Shown piece after piece: positions 11,424 through 22,402 of a DNA stretch of 64,000 nucleotides. Positions within the stretch are counted from its first letter, which is position 1. Every line of letters begins with the position of its first letter. The notes beneath the pieces were generated by a model. It ran no database searches. It saw nothing but the letters and a program-made list of their open reading frames with translations, and was not told where the DNA came from. This DNA comes from Sacculina carcini (Eukaryota > Arthropoda > Thecostraca > Sacculinidae): contig OU696594.1 in NCBI GenBank assembly GCA_916048095.2, forward strand, positions 654,001 to 718,000, in the 5' to 3' direction. Made by a program: the position numbers and the translations under genes.

Positions 11424-12998
11424 GCTCAAGGGTCCATTCCGTCTGACGATTCATCTGTCCTCGCCCCGAAAATCAAAGGCATTGCCTTCCGATCAAAAGA
11501 AGTGGCGAATCTCATGAAAGACCTTGATGCCCACGGAGGAACAGACCCTCTGAATATGTTTCCGCTATTTTTCAAGAACACGGCAGATACTCTAGCTCCG
11601 AAGCTCAGTGCTCTTTTCAGGCGCTTGATGAAGACTGGTTCGTTTCCATCATGTTGGCGGGTTGCGAATATCACGCCCATACCAAAAGGAACCAATTCAG
11701 CTGATGTTGCAAACTACCGGCCAATATCAATTACGCCGATTCTGTCCAAAATATTCGAGCACTTGATATCTTCCAGACTGTCCAAGTACCTGGAGAGCAA
11801 CAATCTGCTGTCGGAAAACCAATTTGCATACCGCAAAAAACTCAGCACGACTGACGCTCTGCTTACTATCACGCATGAGCTCCAGCAAGTGCTAGACAAA
11901 GGCAGTGAAGCCTGGATTGTGCAGTTGGATTTCTCGGCAGCATTTGACCGTGTGAGCCACCAGGGCTTGTTGCAAAAACTGAGAAGGATTGGAGTCGGCG
12001 GCCGTTTGCTAAGTGTTTTGCATCAATTTCTATCCAATCGCGTACAACGTGTTGCCATCGATGGAGCATACAGTGGCTGGCAGAGCATTGCGTCCGGTGT
12101 CCCGCAGGGAAGTGTGTTGGGTCCTATTTTGTTCAACATTTACACCGCTGACCTGTACACAACCACACGCAACCCTGTATATGGATATGCTGATGATATC
12201 ACCTTGATGGCTGTAATTTCATCTCCTTCGGACAGACCACAGGTACGTCAAACGGTCAACGACGATCTCAGCAGCGTCCTGAAGTGGTGTGAGAGGTGGA
12301 ATATGATGCTGAACACTTCGAAATCTAAATGCTTGTTGGTTTCTAGGTCACGTACCGTTCAGCCTTCACATGGAGCTATCCTCATAAATGACGCCCAACT
12401 CAACGTGTGTGATGAGCTCAAAATATTGGGAGTACATGTAGACTCAAAGCTCACGTTTGAGAGTCACATTCGGAAGCTAGTTTGTTCGGCATCGCGGAAA
12501 CTGGGAATTATAAGAAAGGCATATCGGATGTTCGGTAGCAGCACAATCTCAAAAAGTTGTTTTCGCTGTTTCATTTTGCCAATTCTGGAGTACTGCGCCC
12601 CCGTGTGGTCTTCTGCTGCGGATTGTCACCTCAATCTCATCAACAGAGTTGTTAGAACTTGCAAGTTCCTCTGTGGTGACTTGGTTCTTGGTGATCTTTG
12701 CCATCGTCGAAAGGTCAGCAGTGTGTGCATGCTGTACAAGATCAAGCACAACGACCATCATCCGATGAGCAAGTCAATTCCTGATGATTTCGTGGCAGCA
12801 AGAAGCACACGGTTTACATCCAAACAGCATTCCCAGTGCATGGCTCCAATTCGTTGTCGTACAAAACAATTCCAACGTTGCTTTCTTCCGGCCACTGTGT
12901 CTACTTGGAACACGTTGAAGGAGGAGGCTTTCTTGCAGAGCAATTTGAACAAATTCAAGGCCAAAGTAAATGAAATGCTACTGAAAGAGCGGAATTGA
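11424..12998 (+). CDS. LINE reverse transcriptase, copy A (RT and C-terminal region)
   Basis: The frame is open from the insertion point, and the first ATG is at 11502 (498 aa to the stop at 12998). It holds the RT of a CR1/L2-group LINE: WRVANITPIPKGTNSADVAN then YRPISITPILSKIFE, QFAYRKKLSTTDALLTI, QLDFSAAFDRVSHQ, SGVPQGSVLGPILFNIY, and the catalytic GYADDITLMAV. After it come the thumb and C-terminal parts (KLTFESHIRKLVCSASRKLG, LPILEYCAPVWSS) to a natural end, NEMLLKERN. The endonuclease and leader are missing by truncation, so it could not move itself. No stop interrupts what remains; the sister copy at the window end has TAA at 63826 where this copy reads TCA. Young insertion. Confidence 0.9.
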   Translation, partial: AQGSIPSDDSSVLAPKIKGIAFRSKEVANLMKDLDAHGGTDPLNMFPLFFKNTADTLAPKLSALFRRLMKTGSFPSCWRVANITPIPKGTNSADVANYRPISITPILSKIFEHLISSRLSKYLESNNLLSENQFAYRKKLSTTDALLTITHELQQVLDKGSEAWIVQLDFSAAFDRVSHQGLLQKLRRIGVGGRLLSVLHQFLSNRVQRVAIDGAYSGWQSIASGVPQGSVLGPILFNIYTADLYTTTRNPVYGYADDITLMAVISSPSDRPQVRQTVNDDLSSVLKWCERWNMMLNTSKSKCLLVSRSRTVQPSHGAILINDAQLNVCDELKILGVHVDSKLTFESHIRKLVCSASRKLGIIRKAYRMFGSSTISKSCFRCFILPILEYCAPVWSSAADCHLNLINRVVRTCKFLCGDLVLGDLCHRRKVSSVCMLYKIKHNDHHPMSKSIPDDFVAARSTRFTSKQHSQCMAPIRCRTKQFQRCFLPATVSTWNTLKEEAFLQSNLNKFKAKVNEMLLKERN

Positions 12999-13001
12999 CT
13001 G

Positions 13002-14035
13002 TTGAGTCTTATTAATTGTATATTTATTCATATTTATTGTTATTTATTCATGCTTATTGTTATTTATTTTCTATTTATTCATATTTATTCCTATTTTACT
13101 CTCTATTTATTACTATTTATCATTGGTTGTTGTTATTTATTAAATTATACTTTTACTCAGTGTTGGCTGTTGTTGTTTATTGAATCATATTTATTGTTGT
13201 TGCTGTTTATTGAGTCATATTTATTGTTGTTGTTGTTTATTGAATCATATTTATTGTTGTTGCTGTTTATTGAATCATATTTATTGTTGTTGTTGTTTAT
13301 TGAATCATATTTATTGGTGTTATTGTTTATTGAAACATATTTATTTGTGTTGTTGTTACTTATTGAATCATATTTATATTTATTGTTGGATGTTTCTTTT
13401 TTGAATCATATGTATTGTTCTTGATTGTTATTTATTACTTATTTATTAATATTTATTCTTATTTATTGATGGCTGTTTTTTAATGAATCACATATTTATT
13501 GTTGATTGTTATTATTTATTGAGGAACGTGGGCGGAGTGACATTATGGATTGTTATCGGATGATGGTTTATTATTTATTGTTATTTATTTATTATTTTCT
13601 TTCCAACTCTCTTTCTAGACTTATTTCTCTTCGAACTCTCTTTCTCTCTTAATCTTTTGGGCGCTTCCGGTACATGGGGCCACCTTACGGTGGTAATAGT
13701 GCTTGCACTCTTCCCATGCTACTGGATTTGCCTGTAATTAATAATAATAATAATAATAATTGTACGTGCGTGCTTGTATGATTTTCGTGCTTGTATGTGA
13801 CGTGCGCCAGTGTTCATATTTGTCTGTTCATGTCTTTGTAGTTGTTGTAGTTGTTGTTGTTTTTTTTGTTTCATGTTGTTTTTTTCAGCACAAAATAATT
13901 CGGTGTTTATCTTCCCTGTTATATTTTTGTCCTTGCTAGCTCTTGTTTTCTTCTTTCTGAGCTCCCGTTTTGATGTAATTATCATCTTGTATATCTATAT
14001 TTCATGTTTATCGCGCCTTTGTTGATTAGTGCGCT
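13002..14035 (+). other. 3' UTR of 2A-type LINE copy A
   Basis: AT-rich non-coding sequence between the RT stop and the (TTG)n tail. The part from about 13800 is the same as the 359-bp insert at 58740-59098 read in reverse, which proves it belongs to this LINE. Confidence 0.85.
13150..13420. repeat. 30-bp minisatellite in LINE 3' UTR
   Basis: GTTTATTGAATCATATTTAT plus a TTG-rich spacer repeats every 30 bp (for example 13205 and 13235), with about eight units decaying to the right. Confidence 0.9.
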
Positions 14036-14067
14036 ATATCAAATACACGCTTGTTGTTGTTGTTGTT

Positions 14068-15115
14068 GATTTCTCGCTGCTGCGAAATCAACATCTGAGT
14101 TTATGTGCAAAGCGCATGACGTAGGGCGCTAGCGTTCAGGACAAAATCTAGCTAAAAATCTAAAATATAAACATTCAAATATTTAGACTTTTCTATTGGT
14201 AAATAGTTGTTATTTCTTTACATTTTTCTATTTAAATTTGTACTTGTTTGCTTTTATTAATTCAATATTTATTTTATTTATATAATACTAGCATTAAACC
14301 CGCCCGTTGTGTGGAGCAATTCATAACATGAAATTCATATTCAATTCATAAAAAATATAGAAAAATAAAAATGAAATAGGGTACACTCATAAAAATATTA
14401 AACAATTGAAAATTATAAGTTTAATTAACTTTATTTCGACAAAATATTTCCCCTCAGTCTGCCTTAGTCATTTTTACACCCGCCCGTCGTGCTGAATAAT
14501 TTAGAACTGGAACACGATCCGTTCTGGATCTTGAAGTCATATACATTGGTTTTGTGTATGGATTAATTGTACATGGGAAATTGAACGTTCTATTCTGCTG
14601 CTCTGTAGCTGCTCTTCGTGCGCAATAATTCAGAACTCAAACACGAAACATATTGACGAAGTTTTTTCCCTCAACACTGCTCAAATTCACACCCGTCCTT
14701 CGTGTGTAGTAATTCAGAAGTGTAACACTATCAAAACAATGAAACTTTCAGTCATCTCTATAATTCTAGATTAATGCTTCCGCTAAAACAGTATATGCAT
14801 ATAGTTGGCATTGCATGATATTACAACCCATATCCTTATGCAGCTTAAGCGTATGCAACTTGAAATTAAACCAATTAAATTACACAGTAAAATGCAGTAT
14901 TTAACTTTGTTCCCAGTAGCATTTTACCAGCCCATCGTGCGGAACAATTGAGGTGTAAATATTGAGGACAATAAAGCCTTTCTATTCAGTATAGTGTAGC
15001 ATTAATTAAGGTGTACGTAATAAAACCACACCATTCATGCTTGGAGCTAATATGATGCATTGTTAATTGTGAGTGGGCTTCAGTGAAATTTAATCGGTGT
15101 ATATTCCTGTGTAAT
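14068..15115 (-). mobile_element. Helitron-like modules, minus strand, CTAG end
   Basis: On the minus strand the element ends with hairpin, GGGTTTAATG, CTAG (14288-14291), followed by T as expected. Further reversed hairpin modules lie near 14480 and 14930, and the 62-470 type segment fills 14640-15090. The block B copy is 60251-61297. Confidence 0.65.
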
Positions 15116-15117
15116 CG

Positions 15118-17104
15118 CAACAACAACAACAACAACAATGTATTTGTATAGCGCTCACACAGAAACAAGCGGGAAAGAGACAACAATTAGAAACAACAGT
15201 ACACGATATCAAGATGTGAGAAAAGAAGTAGAAAATTCACAGAAAGGAATTTTTTAAATAATAAAGAAGATAAATAGAATGAAAATAAGTAAAAACATAA
15301 GTAATTGTAAATTAGAGTCATAGGGAAGCGTAAGGTGTAAGAGTGCGAGAAGTGGGATCAAAAGATTTAGCAAAAAGATATTTACGAAGTGAGGAGGAAA
15401 ATCTACTAAAGGATGAAGAGGAAGTGATTGAGGAAGGAAGATCATTGTAGACCCGAGGCGCATAGAAAGAAAATGATTTTGCGGACCAAGGTGACTCGTT
15501 GATAGCGCGAGGACAGGATAAAGGACGATGAACACGAGAATTATAGTCATTAGAAGAAACTAGAAGATCAGAAAGATAGGACGGGGAAGAGCTATTGTGC
15601 AGAATTTTATATATGAGACAACATAACCGAAAATGAATCCTAGGAATGATGGGAAGCCAGTGGAATTGGAACAAGAATTGAGAGGTATGGCGGCAAGGTG
15701 TAGGATGGAGCACAAAACGACAGGATTGATTAATTATTTTTTGAAGGATTTTCAGGGATTTGTTGGTAAGAATGTAGTGGAGTGAGCTGCAATAATCAAG
15801 ACGAGAAAGAACAAGAGACTGTATTAATTTAATAGAAGAAGGCTGGTCTAAACAGGATCGAATAGGGTATAGACTGCGTAAAATCAAACGACAGGTGCGC
15901 GAAATAGAGACAACATTGTTTGAAAAGGACAAGTTGGAATCGAAGATAGCACCCAAGTTTCGAACAGAGGAAGCTACAGCGATTGGGAGTAATGGAGGAG
16001 AAATGCGCGGAGGGTGGAGGATAAGAAATTCAGACTTAGAAGTGTTGAGAATGAGCCAACGAGAGGTGGTCCAGGACGTAATATCAGAGAGAATATCATT
16101 GAGAAGAGTGGCATGAGAGAAAGGACAAGGAATTATGAGTTGTATATCATCGGCATAAATATGGAAAGGAATGTTGTATTTACAAAGGACAGGACAGAGA
16201 GAAGACATGTAAAGATTGAAAAGAGTAGGACCCAAGATAGAACCTTGAGGGTGCCCAGAAATCAGAGAAGCAGATTTTGAAAGAGTTGAATTGAAGTTTA
16301 CTGAAAAAATGCGACCAGAGAGATAGGATTTGAGGAGAGACAATGCTGACGAGGATAGACCCAGAGAAGAAAGATCATTGATGAGAATGGCATGATTGAC
16401 AAGATCGAAGGCTAGAGACATATCGAGAAGAACAAGGAGAACTGACTGACGATAGGAAAATTTAGATAAGGTTTCATGAGTAACTGAAATAAGGACGGAT
16501 TCCGTAGAGTGACAGGAGCGAAACCCAGATTGGAAAGGATGAAGGACCTGGAAAATAAGGGGAGACAACTGGGAAAAAATGGCTGATTCAAGGAGTTTTG
16601 AAGGAAAGCTGAGAAGAGATATAGGACGGTAATTAGCGCATTCAGACGGATTTAATGTAGGTTTTTTAAGGATAGGATGGACGATGGCATGTTTATCAGA
16701 TAGGAATTGGCCATGAAGAAATGATGAATTAATGAGATGTAATAGATAAGGAACAAGAGAAAATATTGCAGGGGAGATAGCTCTAAAATTAATAGGATCA
16801 GCCGGAGAGGAGGAAATTTTGAGGAAAGATATCATGGTAAGAATATCTGAAAGATGTATTTGCGAGAATGAAGTGAATTGTAGAGACACACGAGTATGTG
16901 TAACAGGGATATTGGATGAGGGGAGTTTAGATTGAACAGTTAGGACTTTATTAGTGAAATGAGAAGATAATTGAGAGGCAGTTAGATTAGATAAAGAGGA
17001 GTTAGATCGAGAGCCAGTGAGAAAGTTTAGAGTTGTCCAAAGAGACTTAGGGGATCGGGAGAGCGAAGAGAGACGGGAGGAGAAGTAATTTTGTTTCGCT
17101 GCAG
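15118..17104 (-). mobile_element. L2/CR1-like LINE, 5' truncated
   Basis: The 3' end is marked by (CAA)n at 15118-15138 on the plus strand, that is a (TTG)n tail after GCGCTATACAAATACATTG. The body runs to about 17104, where it abuts a gag-like fossil. The endonuclease is absent. Clear target duplications were not found; the two flanks are not obvious neighbours, so the site was probably rearranged later. Confidence 0.8.
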
Positions 17105-17108
17105 ACAA
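15318..17108 (-). CDS. LINE reverse transcriptase (L2/CR1-like)
   Basis: A single open frame of 596 aa is complete in the RT and C-terminal region. Motifs in order: AIVHPILKKPTLNPSECANY then RPISLLSFPSKLLE, FQSGFRSCHSTESVLISVT, LLDMSLAFDLVNHAIL, SGHPQGSILGPTLFNLYMSS, and FHIYADDIQLII with the YADD codons at 16146-16157. Later come WLILNTSKSEFLILHP and the tail ending SRTLTPYASL. The frame is very Ser- and Leu-rich, with few acidic residues. There is no upstream apurinic-type endonuclease, so the copy is 5' truncated and its first Met is arbitrary. No stop or frameshift was noticed, which suggests recent insertion. A related, more decayed copy is at 50.5-51.8 kb. Confidence 0.85.
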   Translation of the reverse strand: MSAAKQNYFSSRLSSLSRSPKSLWTTLNFLTGSRSNSSLSNLTASQLSSHFTNKVLTVQSKLPSSNIPVTHTRVSLQFTSFSQIHLSDILTMISFLKISSSPADPINFRAISPAIFSLVPYLLHLINSSFLHGQFLSDKHAIVHPILKKPTLNPSECANYRPISLLSFPSKLLESAIFSQLSPLIFQVLHPFQSGFRSCHSTESVLISVTHETLSKFSYRQSVLLVLLDMSLAFDLVNHAILINDLSSLGLSSSALSLLKSYLSGRIFSVNFNSTLSKSASLISGHPQGSILGPTLFNLYMSSLCPVLCKYNIPFHIYADDIQLIIPCPFSHATLLNDILSDITSWTTSRWLILNTSKSEFLILHPPRISPPLLPIAVASSVRNLGAIFDSNLSFSNNVVSISRTCRLILRSLYPIRSCLDQPSSIKLIQSLVLSRLDYCSSLHYILTNKSLKILQKIINQSCRFVLHPTPCRHTSQFLFQFHWLPIIPRIHFRLCCLIYKILHNSSSPSYLSDLLVSSNDYNSRVHRPLSCPRAINESPWSAKSFSFYAPRVYNDLPSSITSSSSFSRFSSSLRKYLFAKSFDPTSRTLTPYASL

Positions 17109-17343
17109 GGCCGAGATATATGGTGATATATGTGGTTACCTTGTCCACATCCAACTGGTCTGAGTCAGAGAGTCTGTCTACCACAGCATAAGCATCTCCA
17201 GACAGCCGCATCTGAATAACTGTGGCGACGTCAGAAACTTTCCTGAGTTTGCATATTTTCTTCACTTTGCTGATCCACTGAACAACATCCTCTTTTCCGT
17301 TGAACTCAGGAATATGTCTAAGGATAAACTCTTTCTCCGTCAT
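17104..17343 (-). mobile_element. gag-like LTR-retrotransposon fossil
   Basis: Minus-strand frame TEKEFILRHIPEFNGKEDVV and VQWISKVKKICKLRKVSDVA fits the N-terminal part of an LTR-retrotransposon gag (aspartic-protease-less capsid region with the usual W and alpha-helical pattern). It is a short broken piece cut by the L2/CR1-like LINE on one side. It is not colinear with the pol fossil at 18.5-20.6 kb. Confidence 0.5.
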
Positions 17344-17576
17344 ATTGCAGAAATAGCTTGTACGAACACCAAATATAAATCAACGCTATATTATTACACC
17401 AAAGAGCAGCACAGAACTAAACACCTCCGGCCCACCAGAAATCGCATAAACCAATCCCACACATATTCACATTCACGCTACACTTCCACACACACACACA
17501 CACATACGCACATACATACATACAAACATACACACATACATACATACATACAAAGGCAAGAACGGCCTTTCTGGAG
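17344..17576. repeat. CA/TACA microsatellite-rich spacer
   Basis: Short CACACA and CATACATACA runs (17470-17552) sit between the gag-like piece and a LINE tail. Nothing else was recognised. Confidence 0.6.
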
Positions 17577-18137
17577 GTACAAGTTAAAATATATTGAGCT
17601 AAAGGACGTCTCCAAAGAGAAAGACCTCGGAATAATAGTTCACAGCAGCCTTTCACCAGAAAGTCACATTTCAAATATAGTCAAGAAAGCGAATAACAAG
17701 ATAGCGAACATAAAAGCAGCATTTTCGTACATTGATGAGGGGATTCTAGCGAAATTGATTACATCCACCATTCGGCCAACATTGGAATATGCAGAAATTG
17801 TTTGGAGTCCACATTTACAAAAACATATTAAAAAACTGGAGAAGGTACAGAAATCAGCCACAAAAATTTTAGGAAGCATCAAACATTTGGCATATTTCGA
17901 TAGACTAAAAAAGTTAGGTTTGAAAACGCTAGAAGAAAGGAGAGTTAGAGGGGATTTAATCTCAGTTTATAGATGTCTTACAGGGAAGGATAAAATGTAA
18001 AATCAGAAGTAGTCTCAATTCTCAAAACCTAATAGGAATCACAGTTTTGGCCTACAAAAACGCAGGATTAAAATGGACATCCAAAAATATAGTTTCCCAA
18101 ATAGAGCAGTAGATAGATGGAATAGGTTGCCAAGCGA
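17577..18137 (+). pseudogene. LINE RT C-terminal fragment
   Basis: The frame reads LKDVSKEKDLGIIVHSSLSP, TSTIRPTLEYAEIVWSPHLQ, KHIKKLEKVQKSATKILGSI and LGLKTLEERRVRGDLISVYR. This is the post-RT thumb and C-terminal region of a CR1/L2-group LINE, with the palm and endonuclease missing. A TAA at 17998 stops the frame; the copy at 55627-55920 reads GAA there and continues to NRAVDRWNRLPSDIDTTV. This copy is therefore a 5'-truncated pseudogene with one nonsense change in the visible part. Confidence 0.85.
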
Positions 18138-18452
18138 CATAGACACAACTGTTTAAGAAGACATATGACAACTGGAAGGCGGGAGTCACGAGCCTCTGAC
18201 TCATTCCTGCGAACACAACTAGTAAGACAACTAGTAAGAACACAAAGCAAGCAGTTCCATAAACACCGAATACGTGTAACAGCACATGAACACGCGCACG
18301 CACATGCACCTTCTTCTACAGTTGTGAACACACGCGCATACACACAGCGCAGGCACACATACACACGCACACATCATTTCAACAGTGCCGCTCAAACAAA
18401 CGCCAACACTAATACACTAACACTCCGCCCAGACAACACTACCCATGTTGTC
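18138..18452. other. LINE 3' UTR and CA-rich spacer
   Basis: Sequence shared with 55921-56215, including doubled AACTAGTAAGA strings and ACACACGC-type runs. It ends at the LTR-element pol fossil. No separate feature was recognised. Confidence 0.5.
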
Positions 18453-20565
18453 TCAACTACAACAATACCGTAGAGGAGAACGCCTTTCCCTCCCGGAACG
18501 TCTCAGCACTGGTTCTTCCAAGTGGTCATTCACACCTTCATCGGAATGATCCAAAGTGATAAACAGTCTGTCTTTGTTCATATTAGCAACGTTGGCATGC
18601 TGACCATCTTCTCCTTCTGTCCTGGGTCTTAGATCACGCACGTGGCGCGGCACACCACCAACTTCGACAGCGTTCTCTGATACTATTCCAGTCACAAGCC
18701 CTTTCTCGTACCGTTCATTGCACCTGGCTCCCGACGGTCGCACCCTTACAGCATCACCAATTGAATACCGATATTTACCTCCTATATCTTCACTCAACTC
18801 TTGATTTGCGCTGTCAACGTCTTGAATTTTAACCTGGTACCTAAAAAGAGCATCTGCAGGAGATAACGTTAACTCTGGCCTGTCCCTGGGCGCCACGTTG
18901 TATCGATAGACGGCCTCAGCGATAGTACAGTTCTTCTTAGCCGCTATTGACTTTACAGTGCGGTGGCAGCGTTCAGCTATTCCATGACCAGATGGTTGAT
19001 ACGCGCACCTGAACCGTAAATGTATCTGCCATTGACGAGCAAGTGCCATGAATCTTTGACCACGAAATGCAGTGTCGTTGTCTAGTAGTAGCTGTTCTGG
19101 TGCTCCACGCTCAAAAAATACATCCTCCAACTGCTGCACGATATACGGTATACTCTGGAATCTCAATTTCCGCCATATTGCATAGCGTGACGGTCCATGG
19201 TCAATCATCGTGAGAAAATGCTCGCCTCTCACATAAGGGATGTCAACTCCCACTCGTTGCCATGCCTTTGTTACACCAAGGCCTCCGTGATTCCATTTAA
19301 CCGGTGCAGGATTAATGGACTGGCACTCCTGACACCGGGACACAACAGACAAAACTTGACGCTTGGTTGCCGGTAGTTTTGCCCGCTTGGTGAAATACAG
19401 CGTGCGTCTGACGCCCGAATGACCAGTCTCGCGATGCAGCTTTTCTCTCAAAGGCTCGACGTCTCCCACAGCACACGCAACTGATGCAGGTGGCGCTGTT
19501 TTTCCACCTCCCGAGCAGACTTCTCTTCGCAACCACATTTGCGGCACTCTTGTCGAAGCATCTGCACGATTAAAAGCCGAACCCACACAATGAACACTAA
19601 CCGACAAGGCATATTCTTGCACTATGGTCTGAAAGGTTGAGATCCGTCTCCTGATTAACAATTCGCTTGACGCCTTGGTATGCAGTCTTGATCTTCCGGA
19701 GAGTGAGTCACTCAGCCAATGAAACACTGATCTCGAATCTGTCATTAGTCGAATACTTTCCATCTTCCATGCAGCCGCCAAATTCATGCCTTTTAGCACC
19801 GCATCCAGCTCAGCGATGTTTATATGTGAGTCACAGTCCTTGCGTAACCAACAACAATCTTCAACAATACTGCCGTCTACATCTAAAGCCACCCCTACTG
19901 CCAGTGAACTAGCGTCCACCCAAAACCACCGCTTCATCGCCCAGCACACTCCACCTTCCTTTCGAGGGATCGTTCTTTTTCCGCCTCTGATAGACATCCC
20001 CTAACATTGAACGTAAAACTTCATCAGTAATCTCATCATCCCAATTATTAGTTATTGCAGCGACCCTACGTTTCAAATATGAAGCTGCCGGTCTCAAATA
20101 CGCGCAAACAGGCAAATGTCCGGTAATTTGGTCGCACCATGAAAACACCACTCTTCTGCTCAATCTGGACGGCACAGGAAGAATTTCTTTAGCTTTTCTC
20201 CAAATGATATTTCCATTCTCACTTCTTACTTGCACTCCCGATGCCTTCGCCCCTTCGCTCAAGCGCTCAGGCGACTTGCAGATCAATCCAAATTATTTCA
20301 AATGTTCTATCACCGCCTGCACTGAGACAACAGTTTCATCGACCAAAATGTCATCTACATATGGGACTGTTCCTCTGAAGACATCGTCTCTCAGCCGCAA
20401 TACGGCAGCCAACACAGAATTCATAACCAAGGGTGCTGTTGAAAGCCCATACCCCAACCTGGTTAAACAATATCTCGTTCCACGATATTCAACTGTTTGA
20501 AAGCTCCACAATGATTCATCAACTCTGAGCTGCAGATACGCGTCTTTTAAATCAACTAATGACAC
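18453..20565 (-). mobile_element. LTR-retrotransposon pol fossil (RT, RNase H, integrase)
   Basis: On the minus strand, in order: an RT piece (SLVDLKDAYLQLRVDESLWS, LTRLGYGLSTAPLVMNSVL, VPYVDDILVDE; 20293-20565); an RNase H region (FWVDASSLAVGVALDVDGS, AELDAVLKG, MTDSRSVFHWLSD); and an integrase with a zinc-binding end (HRETGHSGVRRT and CQECQ) and a catalytic core (VGVDIPYVRGEHFLTMIDHG, LLLDNDTAFRGQRF, YQPSGHGIAERCHRTVKSIA). The order RT, RNase H, integrase fits Ty3/Gypsy or BEL/Pao; I lean to a Ty3/Gypsy relative but the YVDD form leaves this open. No LTRs or gag were found in line with it. The copy is broken, with at least two or three breaks, yet the integrase part is well kept, so it is not very old. 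Part of it recurs at 56216-57037. Confidence 0.8.
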
Positions 20566-20696
20566 GTTGTCTCCTCGACGACGCCATTCGCTCAGTTTAT
20601 CTGCACAAACATCTGCGTCGGCTGTATGTAGATTTAGGTGCCCGTTCGATTATCTATAGTCCAACACAGGTCGCACTTTCTCATCATCCCGCTGCA
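20566..20696. other. Edge of LTR fossil, unassigned
   Basis: Short transition between the RT piece and a LINE 3' tail. It may still be pol sequence, but I cannot support that from the motifs. Confidence 0.3.
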
Positions 20697-20880
20697 ATAA
20701 CAACAACAACAACAACAACAACGTGTATTTGCTATAGCGCCGGTAAAACACAAGCGCGAAAAAGGGAAAACATCAATTGAGATAAAACGACAATTGTAAA
20801 GAATATGGGAGAAATGAGCAAGTAAAAGAAAGAGAAGTCACAAAACAACCAAAATTGGTAAATAGCAAGCACAAGCACAA
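20697..20880 (-). mobile_element. LINE 3' end relic with (TTG)n tail
   Basis: On the minus strand GCGCTATAGCAAATACACG runs straight into a (TTG)n tail (plus-strand 20697-20722). The terminal sequence matches the ends of the 2A-type and L2-like LINEs in this window. About 180 bp long and strongly 5' truncated. Its right flank is the 340-bp repeat. Confidence 0.7.
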
Positions 20881-20886
20881 AGGGCA

Positions 20887-21720
20887 CAGCTATTATGCGC
20901 ACTTGCGATTACACAGGAATATACTACTGTGTAGATAATTTTGTGTTCTACAAGATAAGGTATAATTTATACCCATGAATGATACAAAAAACGTGTAAAA
21001 TTGGCAAAATTCTCAAATACATCCAAAATTGCACTTGACCACCGGGCGACTGAAACTAATTCCTTTTTCTACTATTTCTCAGTAAAAATTTGCAACACAA
21101 AAAAATACATTATACCATCGTGCTAGAAATCTGGCTTTCTACAATACGGTATAATTTGTAATTTTCCAAAGTGTATCTGAAGGATGTTACGGCGGTGTAA
21201 AGTCAAAAGAACATATTGCCAATTTGACAGCTATTATGCGCACTTGCGATTACACAGGAGTATACTACTGTGTAGATAATTTTGTCTTCTACAAGATAAG
21301 TTATAATTTATACCCACAAATGATACAAAAAACGTGTACAAAAATTTTCATTATTACGTGTTCAAGTTCTGAATATTTCCGTACGACGGGCAGACTTAAA
21401 TATGACGCTATTTGAGGGAAATATTTTGTCCAAATATAAAAAATATTCACCTTCATACTTTTCTATTAGATAAGACTTTTAATGGGCTTACTTTTTTCTT
21501 TTCAATTTGTATCTCTTCTTTATAAATTGAATATTAGTTTTATTGAAGGAATTGTTCCTCATGACGGGCGGGTTTAATGCTATAATGGGTAAAACGTGTT
21601 CCAATGGTTTTAATTTTCCAAAGTGTTCCTAAAGGAAGTTACGTCGGTGTAACGTCAAAATGACATGTTGTCAATTTGACAGCTATTATGCGCACTTGCG
21701 ATTACACATGATTATACACT
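20887..21720 (+). repeat. 340-bp tandem repeat units and hairpin modules
   Basis: AGCTATTATGCGCACTTGCG starts at 20888 and 21229, a period of about 341 bp, and again near 21679. Each unit holds CTACTGTGTAGATAATTTTG and, about 190 bp later, the similar GTGCTAGAAATC plus TCTACAATACGGTATAA. Hairpin modules occur at 21374-21395 and 21545-21570. This repeat lies behind Helitron-like 5' ends elsewhere (26.2-27.2, 31.7-33.1 kb). Confidence 0.75.
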
Positions 21721-22402
21721 GATTTAATTTCACTGAAGCCCAATCACAATTAAGAATGCATCATATTAGCTCCAAGCATGGATGGTGTGGTTTTATTGGG
21801 TACAGTTTAATTAATGCTACACTATACTGAATAGAATGGCTTTATTGTCCTCAATATTTACACATGAATTTTTCCGCACGACGGGCGGGTAAAATACTAC
21901 TGGGAACAAAGTTAACTACTGAATTTTACTGTATAATTTAATTGGTTTAATTTCAAGTTGCATAAGCTTAAGTTGCATAAGGATATGGGTTGTAATATCA
22001 TGCAATGCCAACTATGTGAATATGCTGTTTTAGCGGACGCATAAATCTGGAATTATAGAGATGACAGAAAGTTTCATTGTTTTGATAGTGTTACACTTCT
22101 GAATTACTACACACGAAGGATGGGTGTGAACTTGAGCAGTGTTGAGGAAAAAACATCGTCAATAATTAAAACAAGAATTTACAAATTTCACTTTTTCTGT
22201 TGGTTGTTTTTCATCAATTTTCTTTGTGTTTGTTTCGTGTTTGAGTTCTGAATTATTCCGCACGACGGGCAGCTTTAAATATGAGGCGGGTTGTGGAAAA
22301 ACATGTTCTCTAAATTGAAACATAAATTTCACATTTAGACTTTTATATTGGCTAAACATTCCTATGGGTTTGTTTTTCTTTTTCAATTTTCACTAATTTT
22401 TA

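Larger units (their letters stand above)
11422..14067 (+). mobile_element. 5'-truncated 2A-type LINE, copy A, with TSD
   Basis: The insertion is flanked by GATTTC at 11416-11421 and 14068-14073. Block B has the uninterrupted site (one GATTTC at 60251-60256), so boundaries are certain. The 5' end starts within the linker before the RT, with four bases of filler (GTGC), the usual result of target-primed reverse transcription that stops early. The 3' end is GCGCTATATCAAATACACGC plus a (TTG)n tail. Same family as 47.4-48.7 kb and 61.3-64 kb. Confidence 0.93.

Noticed and set aside
13002-13424. 140-aa frame after the LINE stop
   Set aside because: Translation of the 30-bp minisatellite in the LINE 3' UTR.
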